A stretch of DNA of 64,000 nt, from IMG/VR virus record IMGVR_UViG_3300023210_000011, positions 1 through 64,000 of that record; one strand, given 5' to 3'. The notes beneath the pieces are model-generated. The model made no database searches. It saw only the letters and a list, made by a program, of their open reading frames with translations, and was not told where the DNA came from. This document shows, one piece after another, positions 44,717 to 54,940 of the stretch (positions are counted from its first letter, which is position 1; each line of letters opens with the position of its first letter). Source of the DNA: a virus. Made by a program: the position numbers and the translations under genes.

Positions 44717-47700
44717 ATGATTACCGCCCAGCAGGTGGCCCAGGGAATGGCCCTTCAGCAGCAGCAGCACTCGATGCTGACCGCTGGCGCGTCCGGAATG
44801 ATGCAGGCACAGCCTGCGATGGGCATGTCGCAGTACCCGCCGCAGTTCAGCTACGCGATGCCGAGCAACCCCAACCACGGTCGTGCGGCGCTGGGCAGTT
44901 CAATGGTGATGGGCGGCATGACGGGCGGCATCAACGCTGCCAGCTCCATCGCCAACCTCGCGGCGATCCCGGCGACTGCTGCGGGAATCGGCAGTTTGGG
45001 ATTCGCAGGGGCCAACTTCCTCGGACTGGGCGGCGGCGCTACCGCGGCCTCTCTCGGGGCCATGTCCGGAGGATTCATGACAGGGGCTGCCCTTCCCATG
45101 GCGGGCCTCGGCGTTGCTGCGGGCACGGCCTCGGCGATGAGATCTGGCATGCAGCAGACGCAGCAGGTCAACCAGCTCTTCGGCGGGATGCAGTTCGCCA
45201 ACATGGGCGGAGACCCTCGAACAGGTCGAGGATTCAGCCAGAACGACCTCGGGCAGATTCAGAGAGGAATCCGGGCTATCAACGCCAACAATCCCTTTGT
45301 GTCCATGTCGGATGCGCTCCGCTCATCCGAGCAGTTCACCGATATGGGGATGCACCAGGGGGTGCAGGACGCCGAGAAGATGGCGCGCAAGCTCACAGAG
45401 ATGGGCAAGACGATGCACCAGATGGCGCGGATCATGGGCACTTCCATGGAGGAGGCCGGCAAGGCGATGGGTTCGATGCGTTCTTCCGGGTTCTACTCGG
45501 CCTCCGATGTCATGGGGAACACGGCAGACATGAACTTGATGCGCGGCTACGGCATGACCTCAGACCGGTTCGCCGGCATGCAGGCTTCCGGGGCTGCCGC
45601 GACTCGAGGAGCACAGCTCTCCGGACGCGCAGGCGCCGGATTCGTCACGGGGGCTGCCCAGGACATCATGAGCGGCATCCGTACGGGCGCGCTGTCTGGT
45701 GAGCAGATCATGGACATCACAGGGGGCCGGGATCCCCTGGAAGCGGCACAGATGATGGCGCAGCAGTCCCTCGGGGCCACCATGCAGGGGCTCTCCGGTC
45801 CTGGAGGGACTGCGATGTTGGCCGCTATGGGGACCATGAAAGACGGGAAGTTCACGGGAGGGATCGACGCAGGGGTGATGCGTCAGATGGCCGAAGGGAA
45901 GCTGGGCCTCCGGGACCTGAGTGCCCGAGGCCAGAAGAAGGTCGGGTCAAGTCGGAGCTCGCAGGTGTCCTTTGTCGCGAACCAGAAGGACATCATGGAT
46001 ACTGCTCTCCAGAGTCCCGAGATGTCGGAGGCGCTGCTCAACGTCATCCGAACCGAGGCCCGTGAGATGGGGGACGAGAGCGAGGAGTACCTGCAGGTCC
46101 TGGCACAGACACAGTTCAACATGGATCGACGCCAGTTCCGCATCCTCTCTCGCATGGCTGAAGATCGGAAGAAGGGCCACCGTGAGCGCCTGTCGAGCCT
46201 GAAGCGCGAGGTGGACACTTCATCGCGCTCTGCCTACCTCCGTGAGAATCGCACCCTCGGTGGATTTGTCCAGAAGGCGACGGGCGGGGCCGCAGATCTG
46301 TGGCAGCAGGGCGCCGTTGACTTCTTCAGTGACGCCTCTCGGGACATTACCGAGGGGTTCCAGGAGGCCGAGCGTCGGATCTACGGGGACACGGAGGTTT
46401 CGGTCTCCAGATCTGCCATCCAGGACGTAATCATGGCGGGGAAGGGCAACTCCTCCGCGCTGTCGAAGGTGAGCCCCACGGTGGCTGCACGCCACGCGAT
46501 GTCCACGGGGAACATGGATGCGTTCACCGGGACGCTGGGGGTCTCGGATGAGCTCCTGGGCAGTGTAGACCTCGAGGGGGTCAACCAAGGAGCGCGGGCG
46601 GCGATGTCTGCCGAGCGTGGCGGAGTGGCGGCCCGTAAGCTGGGCCTCCCAAGCGGGCGGAGTGCCAAATTGGAAGCCCTGCGCGCCGAGGTGCGCGACC
46701 AGGTAAGGGGGAAGGGGTCAGTTGCAACCCCTGCCGAGATCGACGCCATCATCGCGAAGTCCGGGGCTGCCGGGGCGCGGTTGATTGCCCAGGACAAGTC
46801 CCAGACCCGGGTGTGGGAGGACGGATGGAACAAGGTCCCATCCTTCGGCGCCAGAGGCGGTGCCGCGGACAGTGTCATCGCCAGTCAGAAGAGCCTGGCG
46901 GCCGAGTCGGGCCTGGACGACCTCTCCAACGAGGCCGCTGGCGCCGCCGTGGCCTTCTTGGGCTCTCGTATGGTGGCAACCGGCGCCGTGCTGGCGGTGG
47001 TAGGAGGGCCGATGGGTTGGGCTGCGGGAGCAACGACCATCGCAGCTGGAGTGGCCGTTGGCGGCGTGGGGATACTCATGGGTTTGGGGGACTCAGACCT
47101 GGATGACATGCAGGAGGACTTCACCTCTGGCAAGGCGGGCACCGAGCTTGTTGCCGACTACGCGGACAAGGACAAGCAGGTCAAGATCGATGAGATCATC
47201 GCGGACGCCGCCGCGTCATCCAACACCCTGGCCGAGGGCCGAGAGAAGGCCGCCAAGAACCTCTCAAAGCTCTTGGGCCGTCCGGTGTCCGCGCGAGACG
47301 TGGAGATCGCGGACACGGTGATGCAGAAGCGCACCAACAAGAATGCGGCGGAGCGCAAGACCCTCACTTCCGCAGAGCGGGAGAAGATGGTCAAGGTCGC
47401 CAAAATGGGGAAGGCGCAGGTCGGCCTGGTCGCCACCAAGCGGGTAGCGGAGAGCCTCAAAGGTCTCGGGAACGAGATCGGAATGGCGGATGTGGATGAG
47501 ACTACGAGAGCTGCATTCCGGAAGGCCACCTCGGGGCTTGCCGGAGGGGATGGAGACGCCTTCGAGAACCTGGGCTCCGCCCTGCGTGCAGCTGCGGGAG
47601 GAGGATTTGAGGTCGGGGAGAATGCCTCGGGCACACGGCAGATCTTCGGGCTGGGCGTGGACGCCTACAACGAGCTGCAGGGGATGGGAGAAGACGGCCT

Positions 47701-48064
47701 CACCCTCGAAGAGATGGCCACGGTCACGAACTACAAGAAGGAGGATCTCGAGAAGATCCTCAAGAGGGTCGGGGTCTCGGCTACTGGTGGCGTAGTTAAG
47801 GGCCGCCGCGACATCGAGAAGGTCACTGGAGCCCTCTCCTCCCAGATGGTTGCAGGGGTACTCACGGAGGGGAAGGAGGGCATCCAGAGGGTCCTTGACT
47901 CTGGGAAGACACAGGAGCAGATCACAGCGGAGGCTGTGACTGCCATGACCACCGCGGTCAACCAGTCGGTCGAGATGACTGAAGCCCTCTACAAGACCGT
48001 GAGGAACGAGGGCCTTGACGTCCAGCTCGTAGATCCTGACAGCGCAGCTAAGGGGGAGAAGTAG
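44717..48064 (+). CDS. Tape-measure-like tail protein, 1115 aa
   Basis: ATG 44717 with GAGGTG. The N-terminal 300 residues are Met/Gln/Ala/Gly-rich with hydrophobic stretches (AAGIGSLGFAGANFLGLGG, AALPMAGLGVAAGTASAM); a further hydrophobic pair lies near residues 745-795 (VAFLGSRMVATGAVLAVVG). The rest is helical and repetitive. This layout, its size and its place before baseplate genes fit the protein that sets tail length and aids DNA entry. No lysozyme domain is seen. Confidence 0.6.
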   Translation: MITAQQVAQGMALQQQQHSMLTAGASGMMQAQPAMGMSQYPPQFSYAMPSNPNHGRAALGSSMVMGGMTGGINAASSIANLAAIPATAAGIGSLGFAGANFLGLGGGATAASLGAMSGGFMTGAALPMAGLGVAAGTASAMRSGMQQTQQVNQLFGGMQFANMGGDPRTGRGFSQNDLGQIQRGIRAINANNPFVSMSDALRSSEQFTDMGMHQGVQDAEKMARKLTEMGKTMHQMARIMGTSMEEAGKAMGSMRSSGFYSASDVMGNTADMNLMRGYGMTSDRFAGMQASGAAATRGAQLSGRAGAGFVTGAAQDIMSGIRTGALSGEQIMDITGGRDPLEAAQMMAQQSLGATMQGLSGPGGTAMLAAMGTMKDGKFTGGIDAGVMRQMAEGKLGLRDLSARGQKKVGSSRSSQVSFVANQKDIMDTALQSPEMSEALLNVIRTEAREMGDESEEYLQVLAQTQFNMDRRQFRILSRMAEDRKKGHRERLSSLKREVDTSSRSAYLRENRTLGGFVQKATGGAADLWQQGAVDFFSDASRDITEGFQEAERRIYGDTEVSVSRSAIQDVIMAGKGNSSALSKVSPTVAARHAMSTGNMDAFTGTLGVSDELLGSVDLEGVNQGARAAMSAERGGVAARKLGLPSGRSAKLEALRAEVRDQVRGKGSVATPAEIDAIIAKSGAAGARLIAQDKSQTRVWEDGWNKVPSFGARGGAADSVIASQKSLAAESGLDDLSNEAAGAAVAFLGSRMVATGAVLAVVGGPMGWAAGATTIAAGVAVGGVGILMGLGDSDLDDMQEDFTSGKAGTELVADYADKDKQVKIDEIIADAAASSNTLAEGREKAAKNLSKLLGRPVSARDVEIADTVMQKRTNKNAAERKTLTSAEREKMVKVAKMGKAQVGLVATKRVAESLKGLGNEIGMADVDETTRAAFRKATSGLAGGDGDAFENLGSALRAAAGGGFEVGENASGTRQIFGLGVDAYNELQGMGEDGLTLEEMATVTNYKKEDLEKILKRVGVSATGGVVKGRRDIEKVTGALSSQMVAGVLTEGKEGIQRVLDSGKTQEQITAEAVTAMTTAVNQSVEMTEALYKTVRNEGLDVQLVDPDSAAKGEK

Positions 48065-48319
48065 ATGAGTGACGACACCCAGATCGCTTCCAGGATTTCC
48101 GACACCCGCCCGGAGTCTTCTTTCGCATACCGAGACGAGCGAGGGATCAACCGGGAGGTCCGCATCGTGGACTACCCGACCCCCGACGACATCGCTCGGC
48201 AGGGGATGATGCAGGCGGCAGGGGAGATCGCCCTGGGTACCGGATACTCTTCCACCATGGACTACGACATGGTGACGGAGATGATCCGTACTCGAGTCCC
48301 TGTGCGGAGGACCCGATGA
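48065..48319 (+). CDS. Small structural-module protein, 84 aa
   Basis: MSDDTQIASRISDTRPESS start, followed by strand-rich FAYRDERGINREVRIVDYP. It lies between the tape-measure-like gene and a tail protein and overlaps the latter by four bases, so a virion or tail-assembly role is likely. Confidence 0.55.
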   Translation: MSDDTQIASRISDTRPESSFAYRDERGINREVRIVDYPTPDDIARQGMMQAAGEIALGTGYSSTMDYDMVTEMIRTRVPVRRTR

Positions 48320-49989
48320 GCACACCTGCGATCTTCCAGGCTCCCCTCGCGGCGGACTTCGCGGGAAGGCAGGGTCTCCATGTCTACGACGCCACCGATA
48401 CCGCAACTGTGGCCATCGAAGGTGTGGCGAGTTCCAAATTCGTACGCCGGCCCATGCGAGGGATCGTCGTCAAGAAAGACACGTACGCCAGCATCACGGT
48501 CGTCACTGCTGGGGGCGCGGCAGGGCTGTCGCTGCGGAATAGCAGTCATCCCCCCGGCACTCCCCCGAACTACACGTCGAACTTCGTCCTGCAGTCCGTG
48601 ACAGAGACCCGGAACGAGAAGGCGCAGTTCGTCACCACCTTCGGGGCCACCTACGCGTTCTTCTTCGGGGAGCAGCCACGGATCATCAACTGCTCTGCGA
48701 TCCTGCCGAACACGGCGGACTTTGAGTGGAGCAAGGAGTGGTGGCTCAACTACGAAGAGCGGCTCCGTGGGACCTCCCTGGCGAGCACGAACACGAAGGT
48801 GCGACTCCAGTACGATGAGCAGGTGGTCACCGGCTACCTGACAAACTGCACCACCATCCAGACCTCCATGGAGCCCAACTCCCTGCAGGTCAACTTCTCC
48901 CTCTTCGTAGAGAGCATCACCCGAGGTGGAGGTTCGAGAGAGTCTGATGCGCGGGCGTACCGTCGCTCGGGAACCTCAGACTACCTGGGAGTCGGTGCCT
49001 TGGATGATGTCCAGGATACCGCGCTGCTGGCCGACAGCTCCACGGCGGCTGTCCGCAAGACGAACATCAAGCTGTCCCCTCTGTCCGCTGGTGCTCCCGG
49101 GGCGATGAGCAAGTTCCTCTCTGCTCTGAACGAGATCGACGCAGCGATGGACAACGGAGTCCGCAAGATCCGGAATGCCCTCTACGGGCGGAACTTGGTC
49201 GTGCCGGTCAGCTTCACTTCCAGTCGAGCGAGCCGTGCCATCTTCGCGTCGGGCTCGGCGTCGGAAGACCTGGCGGGCCTGGAGGTCACGAACTTCTTTG
49301 GCGCGTCTCTCCTGGCGTTCAGCGACGGCACACCCCGTCCGGGACAGAACTCCGTGACGCTTCGCACGAACACGGATGGGTTCCTGGCCCTGGATGCGGC
49401 GCGCAAGGTCCAGAACGACGCGGTCTTCAACTTCCAGAACTTCGACGAGTACGTCAACTACCCGACTGCGACCTATGTGTCTGAGATCGGAGACCAGGCG
49501 ATCCGGGAATCTGAGCTCCGTGAGCTCGGCAGTGAGGAGGCCTTCTACAGCAACCGCGGGATCGCGGCATTCCAGGCATTTGGAATCAACGTGGCACCCT
49601 TCCCGCAGGTCCCCGGGGTGCCTCTTGAGCGCCAGGACACCGACATGGTGGTGCAGACCGCCCTCGGCTACCGGAGTGCGGCTGCGGCCAAGCAGCGCAC
49701 CGGGGAGATCGTGAGGACGATCGCCCGTGCGGCATTCGGCGTCGCAGTGCTCGGCTACGGGTACAGCGTGGTGAACGCACGGCGCCGTCTGCAGGAGAGT
49801 GTGAACAACCCGAACTCCGGAGGGCTCTCCGCATCTCAGCGTCAGGAGCTCCAGGGCAAGATCGACCGTGCTCAGAGGACTGAGGAGCAGCGCCGCTTGG
49901 TCAGCGAGGCTGCGGCGGCAGACCTCCGGGGCGAGACCGGCACGGTCTACCCGGGGACCCTGGGTGCGGCCCTCTCGGTGGTGCTGTGA
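48316..49989 (+). CDS. Tail/baseplate structural protein, 557 aa
   Basis: Beta-rich first half (KFVRRPMRGIVVKKDTYAS, FFFGEQPRIINCSAILPNT, WWLNYEERLRGTSLAS) resembles tail proteins near the tube-baseplate junction. The C-terminal helix (ARRRLQESVNNPNSGG...) is charged. Position directly before the hub-like protein supports a baseplate or tail-terminator role. Family uncertain. Confidence 0.5.
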   Translation: MSTPAIFQAPLAADFAGRQGLHVYDATDTATVAIEGVASSKFVRRPMRGIVVKKDTYASITVVTAGGAAGLSLRNSSHPPGTPPNYTSNFVLQSVTETRNEKAQFVTTFGATYAFFFGEQPRIINCSAILPNTADFEWSKEWWLNYEERLRGTSLASTNTKVRLQYDEQVVTGYLTNCTTIQTSMEPNSLQVNFSLFVESITRGGGSRESDARAYRRSGTSDYLGVGALDDVQDTALLADSSTAAVRKTNIKLSPLSAGAPGAMSKFLSALNEIDAAMDNGVRKIRNALYGRNLVVPVSFTSSRASRAIFASGSASEDLAGLEVTNFFGASLLAFSDGTPRPGQNSVTLRTNTDGFLALDAARKVQNDAVFNFQNFDEYVNYPTATYVSEIGDQAIRESELRELGSEEAFYSNRGIAAFQAFGINVAPFPQVPGVPLERQDTDMVVQTALGYRSAAAAKQRTGEIVRTIARAAFGVAVLGYGYSVVNARRRLQESVNNPNSGGLSASQRQELQGKIDRAQRTEEQRRLVSEAAAADLRGETGTVYPGTLGAALSVVL

Positions 49990-52900
49990 GCTCCCCCGGG
50001 TTCCACCTGCATCTCCGGCTGTTCCTCGAGGGCCTCGAGGTCCCGGTGATTGGTGCGTCGGTCACCACGCAGATCGGCTCCGCGGCGACCGCGAACATCC
50101 AGGTGGTGCCGGACGACGCGCTACTCGAGCTGCTGCCCCGCACGGTGGTCCATCTCTTCGTACTGGACTCCATGGAGTTCGCAGCCAGTGGCCGGACTCA
50201 GAGAGCCGGGGACGACTTCTACAAGCTGCTCTTCTGTGGGGAAGTCTCTGGGGTCCAGTTCTCGAAGGCAGGGGCCGGTTCACGGTCGGCCTCGCTGAAC
50301 TGCATGGATTTCTCGAACGTCTGGGACACGAACTACGCGTTCTCCCTGAACTTCGGAGCCAGCAGCGGGGACGCCACGACCATCGAGAACCGCTCAGCGT
50401 TCTTGGCGATCTCTCAGCCGTCGTTCGACAACATCATCCAGACTCCCGCGACGCTCGTGCGGTTGATCTCTCAGCAGAGGCCGCAGGCAGCGGGCCAAGC
50501 AGGGGCGCAGTCTGTGCTCGGAGGGCTGTTCAGCGTCCTGGAGGCGCTCAGTGGCGTCCAGGGGGCCTTCATGGGCGCAGGGCCCTGGCCCACAGTCCAG
50601 GAGAGGCGCACACGCGTCCTGGACTCCATCGTGTCCGATTCTGGGGAGACCGCTGCGGCGCTCTACTCCGCTGCGACGTTCTCTGAGTGGCTGAAGGGCC
50701 GACAGGGGCAGGTGGGAGCAGTCAGCTCGTTCCGCGACACCATCAACATGATCCTCGGGTTCATCTTCTACGATTTCGTGCCGAATCCGGCACCGAAGTA
50801 CATCAGAGGAGAGGACGCGGAGAAGGAGCACCCTGGTCGGGATGTGCCCTATTCATCCAAGGGCGCCCTCCGAGAGAAGATCCTGTCGGAGTTCTCTGCC
50901 AAGGACGGTGTGGTCAGCGATCCGCGAAAGCTGATCAACCTCAACCTCGAGTTCTTGGAGAAGGTGGTCATCCTGCTGTCCGGCCTCAAGGAGCGGGTCG
51001 GAGACCCTCTGATCTACAAAGGGCCGGGATCTGCCCCTGGTGGAGAGGACACGGGGTACAAGTTCGATTTCCGGATCCACGACGGGTGGCGCGAAGATGA
51101 CGTCATCAGCACGGCGCACGAGCGTGGGTTCGCAATTGACATCGGGCATCCCCAGTTCTCCGGGAGGCTGTTCGCAGGAAGTATGCCCTTCAACCTCAAA
51201 GATGGGGTGGCCCAGCCGACTCTGCTGGAAGAGGCCGTTGGTGTGCAGGGGAAGTTCCGGCACGTCATGTACCAGTGGGAGGCGCTGGGAAAGGGTAAAC
51301 TGTCGAATCTCTGGGATCTGGAGATGGCCGCGCAGGACGAGGCATACCGGCGCCTCTGGGCATCTGGTCAGGAGATCTACGACGATATTCAGATGCTGAA
51401 GGCGCTTAGCGCCTGGGTGGACGTGGTCCTGGTAGAGACCGACAAAGATCCAGACCTCCAGTCGGGAGGGGACCCCCTCGATTGGCCCTTGACCCCAGAT
51501 CCGCTCTTCGCGCTGGTCGGCGTGGCCAACGATCCTGTTCATGTCCAGGACCGGCACCACAAGACCAAGTTCTCCGAAGCTGAGGGAACCCTCCAGGCGG
51601 GGGCGACCGGAAGGGGAGTCAGAGAGAGGCTCAACTCTTTCATCTTCCGGCCCAACATCTGGTTTGCGGCACCGCCGCGGTGCAATGTCATCTACCCAGA
51701 TCAGGTCACATCTTTCAGCATGCAGCGGGCCATGCTCCGAGAGACTACGCGACTGCAGCTCAACATCGCGTTCGACCAGATCAAGGAGAAGACGAAGCAG
51801 TTGGACCGTCTGGCGTTCGCCCCCAAGCTGGTGGGAGAGGAGCAGAACGTCCAGAAGGGGCTCGGGAGCGCAGACAAGGTGATCATCCACGATCACGAGG
51901 TCTACAGCGGCGTCATCCCGAAGTTCGAGCGAGCCTCGGACCTCCTCTACTACCGGCTGAAGGGAGTGGAAACGGGAAGCGGCACGGAGTCTGAGTCTCG
52001 GATCGACACTTTCGCAGACCGCCTCGCGCACTTCCACCTGCTCTCGAATCGGTACCTGTCGCGCAGTGCGTCTGTGGCCGGAGTGTTCAACCTGAACCTC
52101 GTCTGCGGGTTCCCTGGCGTCGTGGTTGGGGCCCCCCTGTCTGCCTACGAACTGCAGAAGACGGAGAAGGGAGCCCGCTCTGACAGAGTCCACTGGTTGG
52201 GGATGCTCTCGTCAGTCACGCACTCGATCACGCAGGGCGGCGCCCAGACAAACGTGTCGCTCACGCATGTCCGGTCGCACCGTACGGGTGATAGGACGGA
52301 CGATCTCTTCTCTGAGAACATCAATAGCAGCGGGCAGCTGACGATCCAGAGCCGCGCAGAGATTCTTCAGGGGCAGGGGATCTTCTCCGTGGAGTCCGGG
52401 ACCTCTATCGGGGTCTTGAACTCCACCCCCGAGTCGGTGCCTTCGCGCCTGGGGCTGCCGCTGGACGAAGATCCGAACTCCCTCTACTTCTGGGAGGCCC
52501 TCGGAGTCCTCATCGGAGACTTTCGGACGTACCTCAGAAACCTGCCGAAAATCTACGGGGATCGTGCGGGCTTCCTCATCGACCCGAGCACGTTCCCTCC
52601 CACTGACCTGACCGCGACAGGGGTGCAGGCCGGGCAGTCTGTAGCGATCCCAGAAGTTCCAGTGCCCGGGGGCAAGACCACCAAGGGCGTCATCTGGACG
52701 GGGCCGCCCACCACGGTGGCAATCCGTGCCCGGGGGTCCATGCCTCCAGGAGAGGAAGTTGTAGCGGTACTCGAGGTGGACTCTCCCTTTTCCATACAGA
52801 ATCAGACCGGCGGCACCATCACGCAGTTCGTGAAGGAGAAGAAGTCCGCTGCGTTCTGGGACTCTGAGGACGTCCACGGCGTCGTAGAATTCCTGGTCAC

Positions 52901-53648
52901 GCTGCCCGGAAGTACGCTGACGGTAGAGGAAGTTGACGCGGACGCGCGCCTTGGCTTGCCGGTGGAGGAGGCCATCCGTCCCTCTTGGATCTCGTCGGAC
53001 TACAGCACCGAGAAGGTAGAGACGGGCAACATCACCAAGATCTCAGAGCGGGTGTACCTGCCGTTCTTCGGCTCACCGTGTATCGTCGACCGGGTCTTGT
53101 CTGAGGATCCGCCGGAAGGCCTGGTTCGCCATTCTGTGGAGCAGGCCGTAGACCGCCTGGTGTGGGACTACTCCGAGGCTGTGGACAAGGGTTCCCGCTA
53201 CGTTCTCCAGTTCATCCATGGGTCTACCCACAGGAAGGTGGCCACTCTCCGCGAGGTGCTTGCGGACAAGACCCAGAAGCTCGGACCCGATGGGTGGGTC
53301 CATGAGCCTCGTGGGCCAGGTGGATTCAAGGACAGGAAGTACGCCCGGTACGGGGGATTCCACTCCAACGCTGTGAACTTCGGTCTTGTGGACTATGGAT
53401 CCGAGCTCGAGTTCCTCGACTTGGAGGGTCCGCTACGTTCCCGATATGGGTCGGGGCGGGAAGATCTGTCCAAGCAGATCACCAACGAGCTCGATCCCCG
53501 GGCTGAGCGTGCCCGCCGGGTAATCCGGTACCGGGGCCAGGTCCGGGCAGCGACATCGCTGACCAAGCGGCCCCGAGTGTCCTTGAGCCCCGATGGCGAG
53601 GATGCTACGATCCAAAATACTCCCCTCGGCATCGCCAAAAGAGGCTGA
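49986..53648 (+). CDS. Baseplate hub-like protein, 1220 aa
   Basis: GTG 49986. The first 130 residues (FHLHLRLFLEGLEVPVIGA, SAATANIQVVPDDALLEL, RTVVHLFVLDS) resemble the gp27/gpD-type hub barrel. A later segment (SFIFRPNIWFAAPPRCNVI, YPDQVTSFSMQR) is typical of hub proteins that carry the tail tip. The C-terminal half is beta-rich with a peptidoglycan-unrelated composition. It precedes the wedge genes. Hub assignment is by context and pattern. Confidence 0.5.
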   Translation: MSSPGFHLHLRLFLEGLEVPVIGASVTTQIGSAATANIQVVPDDALLELLPRTVVHLFVLDSMEFAASGRTQRAGDDFYKLLFCGEVSGVQFSKAGAGSRSASLNCMDFSNVWDTNYAFSLNFGASSGDATTIENRSAFLAISQPSFDNIIQTPATLVRLISQQRPQAAGQAGAQSVLGGLFSVLEALSGVQGAFMGAGPWPTVQERRTRVLDSIVSDSGETAAALYSAATFSEWLKGRQGQVGAVSSFRDTINMILGFIFYDFVPNPAPKYIRGEDAEKEHPGRDVPYSSKGALREKILSEFSAKDGVVSDPRKLINLNLEFLEKVVILLSGLKERVGDPLIYKGPGSAPGGEDTGYKFDFRIHDGWREDDVISTAHERGFAIDIGHPQFSGRLFAGSMPFNLKDGVAQPTLLEEAVGVQGKFRHVMYQWEALGKGKLSNLWDLEMAAQDEAYRRLWASGQEIYDDIQMLKALSAWVDVVLVETDKDPDLQSGGDPLDWPLTPDPLFALVGVANDPVHVQDRHHKTKFSEAEGTLQAGATGRGVRERLNSFIFRPNIWFAAPPRCNVIYPDQVTSFSMQRAMLRETTRLQLNIAFDQIKEKTKQLDRLAFAPKLVGEEQNVQKGLGSADKVIIHDHEVYSGVIPKFERASDLLYYRLKGVETGSGTESESRIDTFADRLAHFHLLSNRYLSRSASVAGVFNLNLVCGFPGVVVGAPLSAYELQKTEKGARSDRVHWLGMLSSVTHSITQGGAQTNVSLTHVRSHRTGDRTDDLFSENINSSGQLTIQSRAEILQGQGIFSVESGTSIGVLNSTPESVPSRLGLPLDEDPNSLYFWEALGVLIGDFRTYLRNLPKIYGDRAGFLIDPSTFPPTDLTATGVQAGQSVAIPEVPVPGGKTTKGVIWTGPPTTVAIRARGSMPPGEEVVAVLEVDSPFSIQNQTGGTITQFVKEKKSAAFWDSEDVHGVVEFLVTLPGSTLTVEEVDADARLGLPVEEAIRPSWISSDYSTEKVETGNITKISERVYLPFFGSPCIVDRVLSEDPPEGLVRHSVEQAVDRLVWDYSEAVDKGSRYVLQFIHGSTHRKVATLREVLADKTQKLGPDGWVHEPRGPGGFKDRKYARYGGFHSNAVNFGLVDYGSELEFLDLEGPLRSRYGSGREDLSKQITNELDPRAERARRVIRYRGQVRAATSLTKRPRVSLSPDGEDATIQNTPLGIAKRG

Positions 53649-53650
53649 TC

Positions 53651-53893
53651 ATGATCGACCCGAACATCTCTGCGTTCTTCTTCGACGAGCTCACGAAGGA
53701 GGCCCTGAGTGGCAAACACCTCGGCGGAGCAGCTCTCGTCGGCGGCGGCGTCATCGCCGGTGCCGTGGGCAAGGATGCTCTCCAGGACCGCAAGGAGGGT
53801 CGCGTCATCCGCGCGCAGCGCGAGATGCAGCAGCGTCAGATGATGCAGGCCATGAAGCGTCGGAAGTCGGGCGCCTCCCAGGGGGGCTACTGA
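53651..53893 (+). CDS. Small protein with FFFDELTKEA motif, 80 aa
   Basis: MIDPNISAFFFDELTKEAL, then a glycine-rich hydrophobic stretch (GGAALVGGGVIAGAVG) and a basic helix (REMQQRQMMQAMKRRKSG). The opening motif matches that of the gene at 9,434. It may be a membrane-active or packaged tail component. Confidence 0.55.
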   Translation: MIDPNISAFFFDELTKEALSGKHLGGAALVGGGVIAGAVGKDALQDRKEGRVIRAQREMQQRQMMQAMKRRKSGASQGGY

Positions 53894-54135
53894 TGGCCAA
53901 CGACCTCTTCCAGCGAGACCATCACCTGTCTCACGCCGCAGAGATGTCGAACGTGGCCAACACGAACGAGATCTTGGATGATCTCTTCACCCGACGTGAC
54001 GATCTGGCCGCCCGGTCCTACCGGCAGCTCTCGGGCCTGTTCTCCGGCAAGGAGCACTACGGGCGCAACACCCGCTTGGGCATGTCTGCTCGCGAGGCCG
54101 GTCGCCTGGTGAACCGGGCATTCTCGGATGGCTGA
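53893..54135 (+). CDS. Small protein, 80 aa
   Basis: ATG 53893 (TGATG overlap) encodes MANDLFQRDHHLSHAAEMS, a polar, helical protein (TNEILDDLFTRRDDLAARS). Coupled to the sigma-like gene. Function unknown. Confidence 0.55.
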   Translation: MANDLFQRDHHLSHAAEMSNVANTNEILDDLFTRRDDLAARSYRQLSGLFSGKEHYGRNTRLGMSAREAGRLVNRAFSDG

Positions 54136-54940
54136 CCTCCGGAGCCGACTCGAGAAGATCGCGGCAAAGGACCCGTACCAGTTCCCGACTTCTTGGACGT
54201 CCGGGCAGCCGATGTCGTCTCGGGCCGCTCAAGATCTGGACCTGTGGCGGCAGTGGAAGACCTCCAAGGAAGACCCAGAGAAGCTGGCTCCGCTCCTCAC
54301 GTCGCTCAATCCAGTCATCTCTTCGCAGGTGAACCGGCACCGGGCCCCGAGGATCTACAAGCCTGCGATCGAGGCCCACGCGCGCACCCTGGCAGTCCAG
54401 GCACTCCGTCGGTATGACCCGACCCGGAAGGCTGCGGTCGCATCGCACGTCCAGAACAACCTCAAGGGTCTCAACCGCTACGTGAAGAAGCATCAGAACT
54501 TCACGCGGATCGTAGAGGCACAGGCCAACAAGATCGGGCCGTACTCGCGGGCCAAGGCTGTGCTCGAGGAGGAGCTGGGCAGGGAGCCCACCACCTTCGA
54601 GCTCGCAGACAAGCTCAAGATGAGCCCGAAGAAGGTCGAGCGCCTGGCGAAAGAGATCCGGCCGGACATCTTCAACCTGCCGGCAGTCGGAGAAGATGCG
54701 TTCGAGTCCTCCCCCTTCGAGGAGGAGTCCCCCAGGCACCGCGAGGTCATCGCGATGCTGCCCTACGAGCTCACAACCGACGAGACAGCAGTGTTCAACT
54801 ACCTCTTCGGTAAGGGAGGGAAGCGCAAGATGGAGGTGATGAACGACATCGCGCGTGAACTCGGGTGGTCTGCGTCCAAGGTCTCCCAGGTCAAGAACTC
54901 GATCTCGAAGAAGTACCGCGACTACCTGAGAAGCTTCTGA
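54128..54940 (+). CDS. Sigma-70-family transcription factor
   Basis: 270 residues. A region-2-like segment includes LRRYDPTRKAAVASHVQNN and RYVKKHQNFTRIVEAQ; a region-3-like helix has EEELGREPTTFELADKLKM; a region-4 helix-turn-helix lies near the C-terminus (MNDIARELGWSASKVSQVK). The order and spacing fit sigma-70/FliA proteins, which direct RNA polymerase to promoters. It sits among tail genes, so it would be made late or packaged. N-terminus ADLRSRLEKIA echoes the shared motif. Confidence 0.75.
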   Translation: MADLRSRLEKIAAKDPYQFPTSWTSGQPMSSRAAQDLDLWRQWKTSKEDPEKLAPLLTSLNPVISSQVNRHRAPRIYKPAIEAHARTLAVQALRRYDPTRKAAVASHVQNNLKGLNRYVKKHQNFTRIVEAQANKIGPYSRAKAVLEEELGREPTTFELADKLKMSPKKVERLAKEIRPDIFNLPAVGEDAFESSPFEEESPRHREVIAMLPYELTTDETAVFNYLFGKGGKRKMEVMNDIARELGWSASKVSQVKNSISKKYRDYLRSF

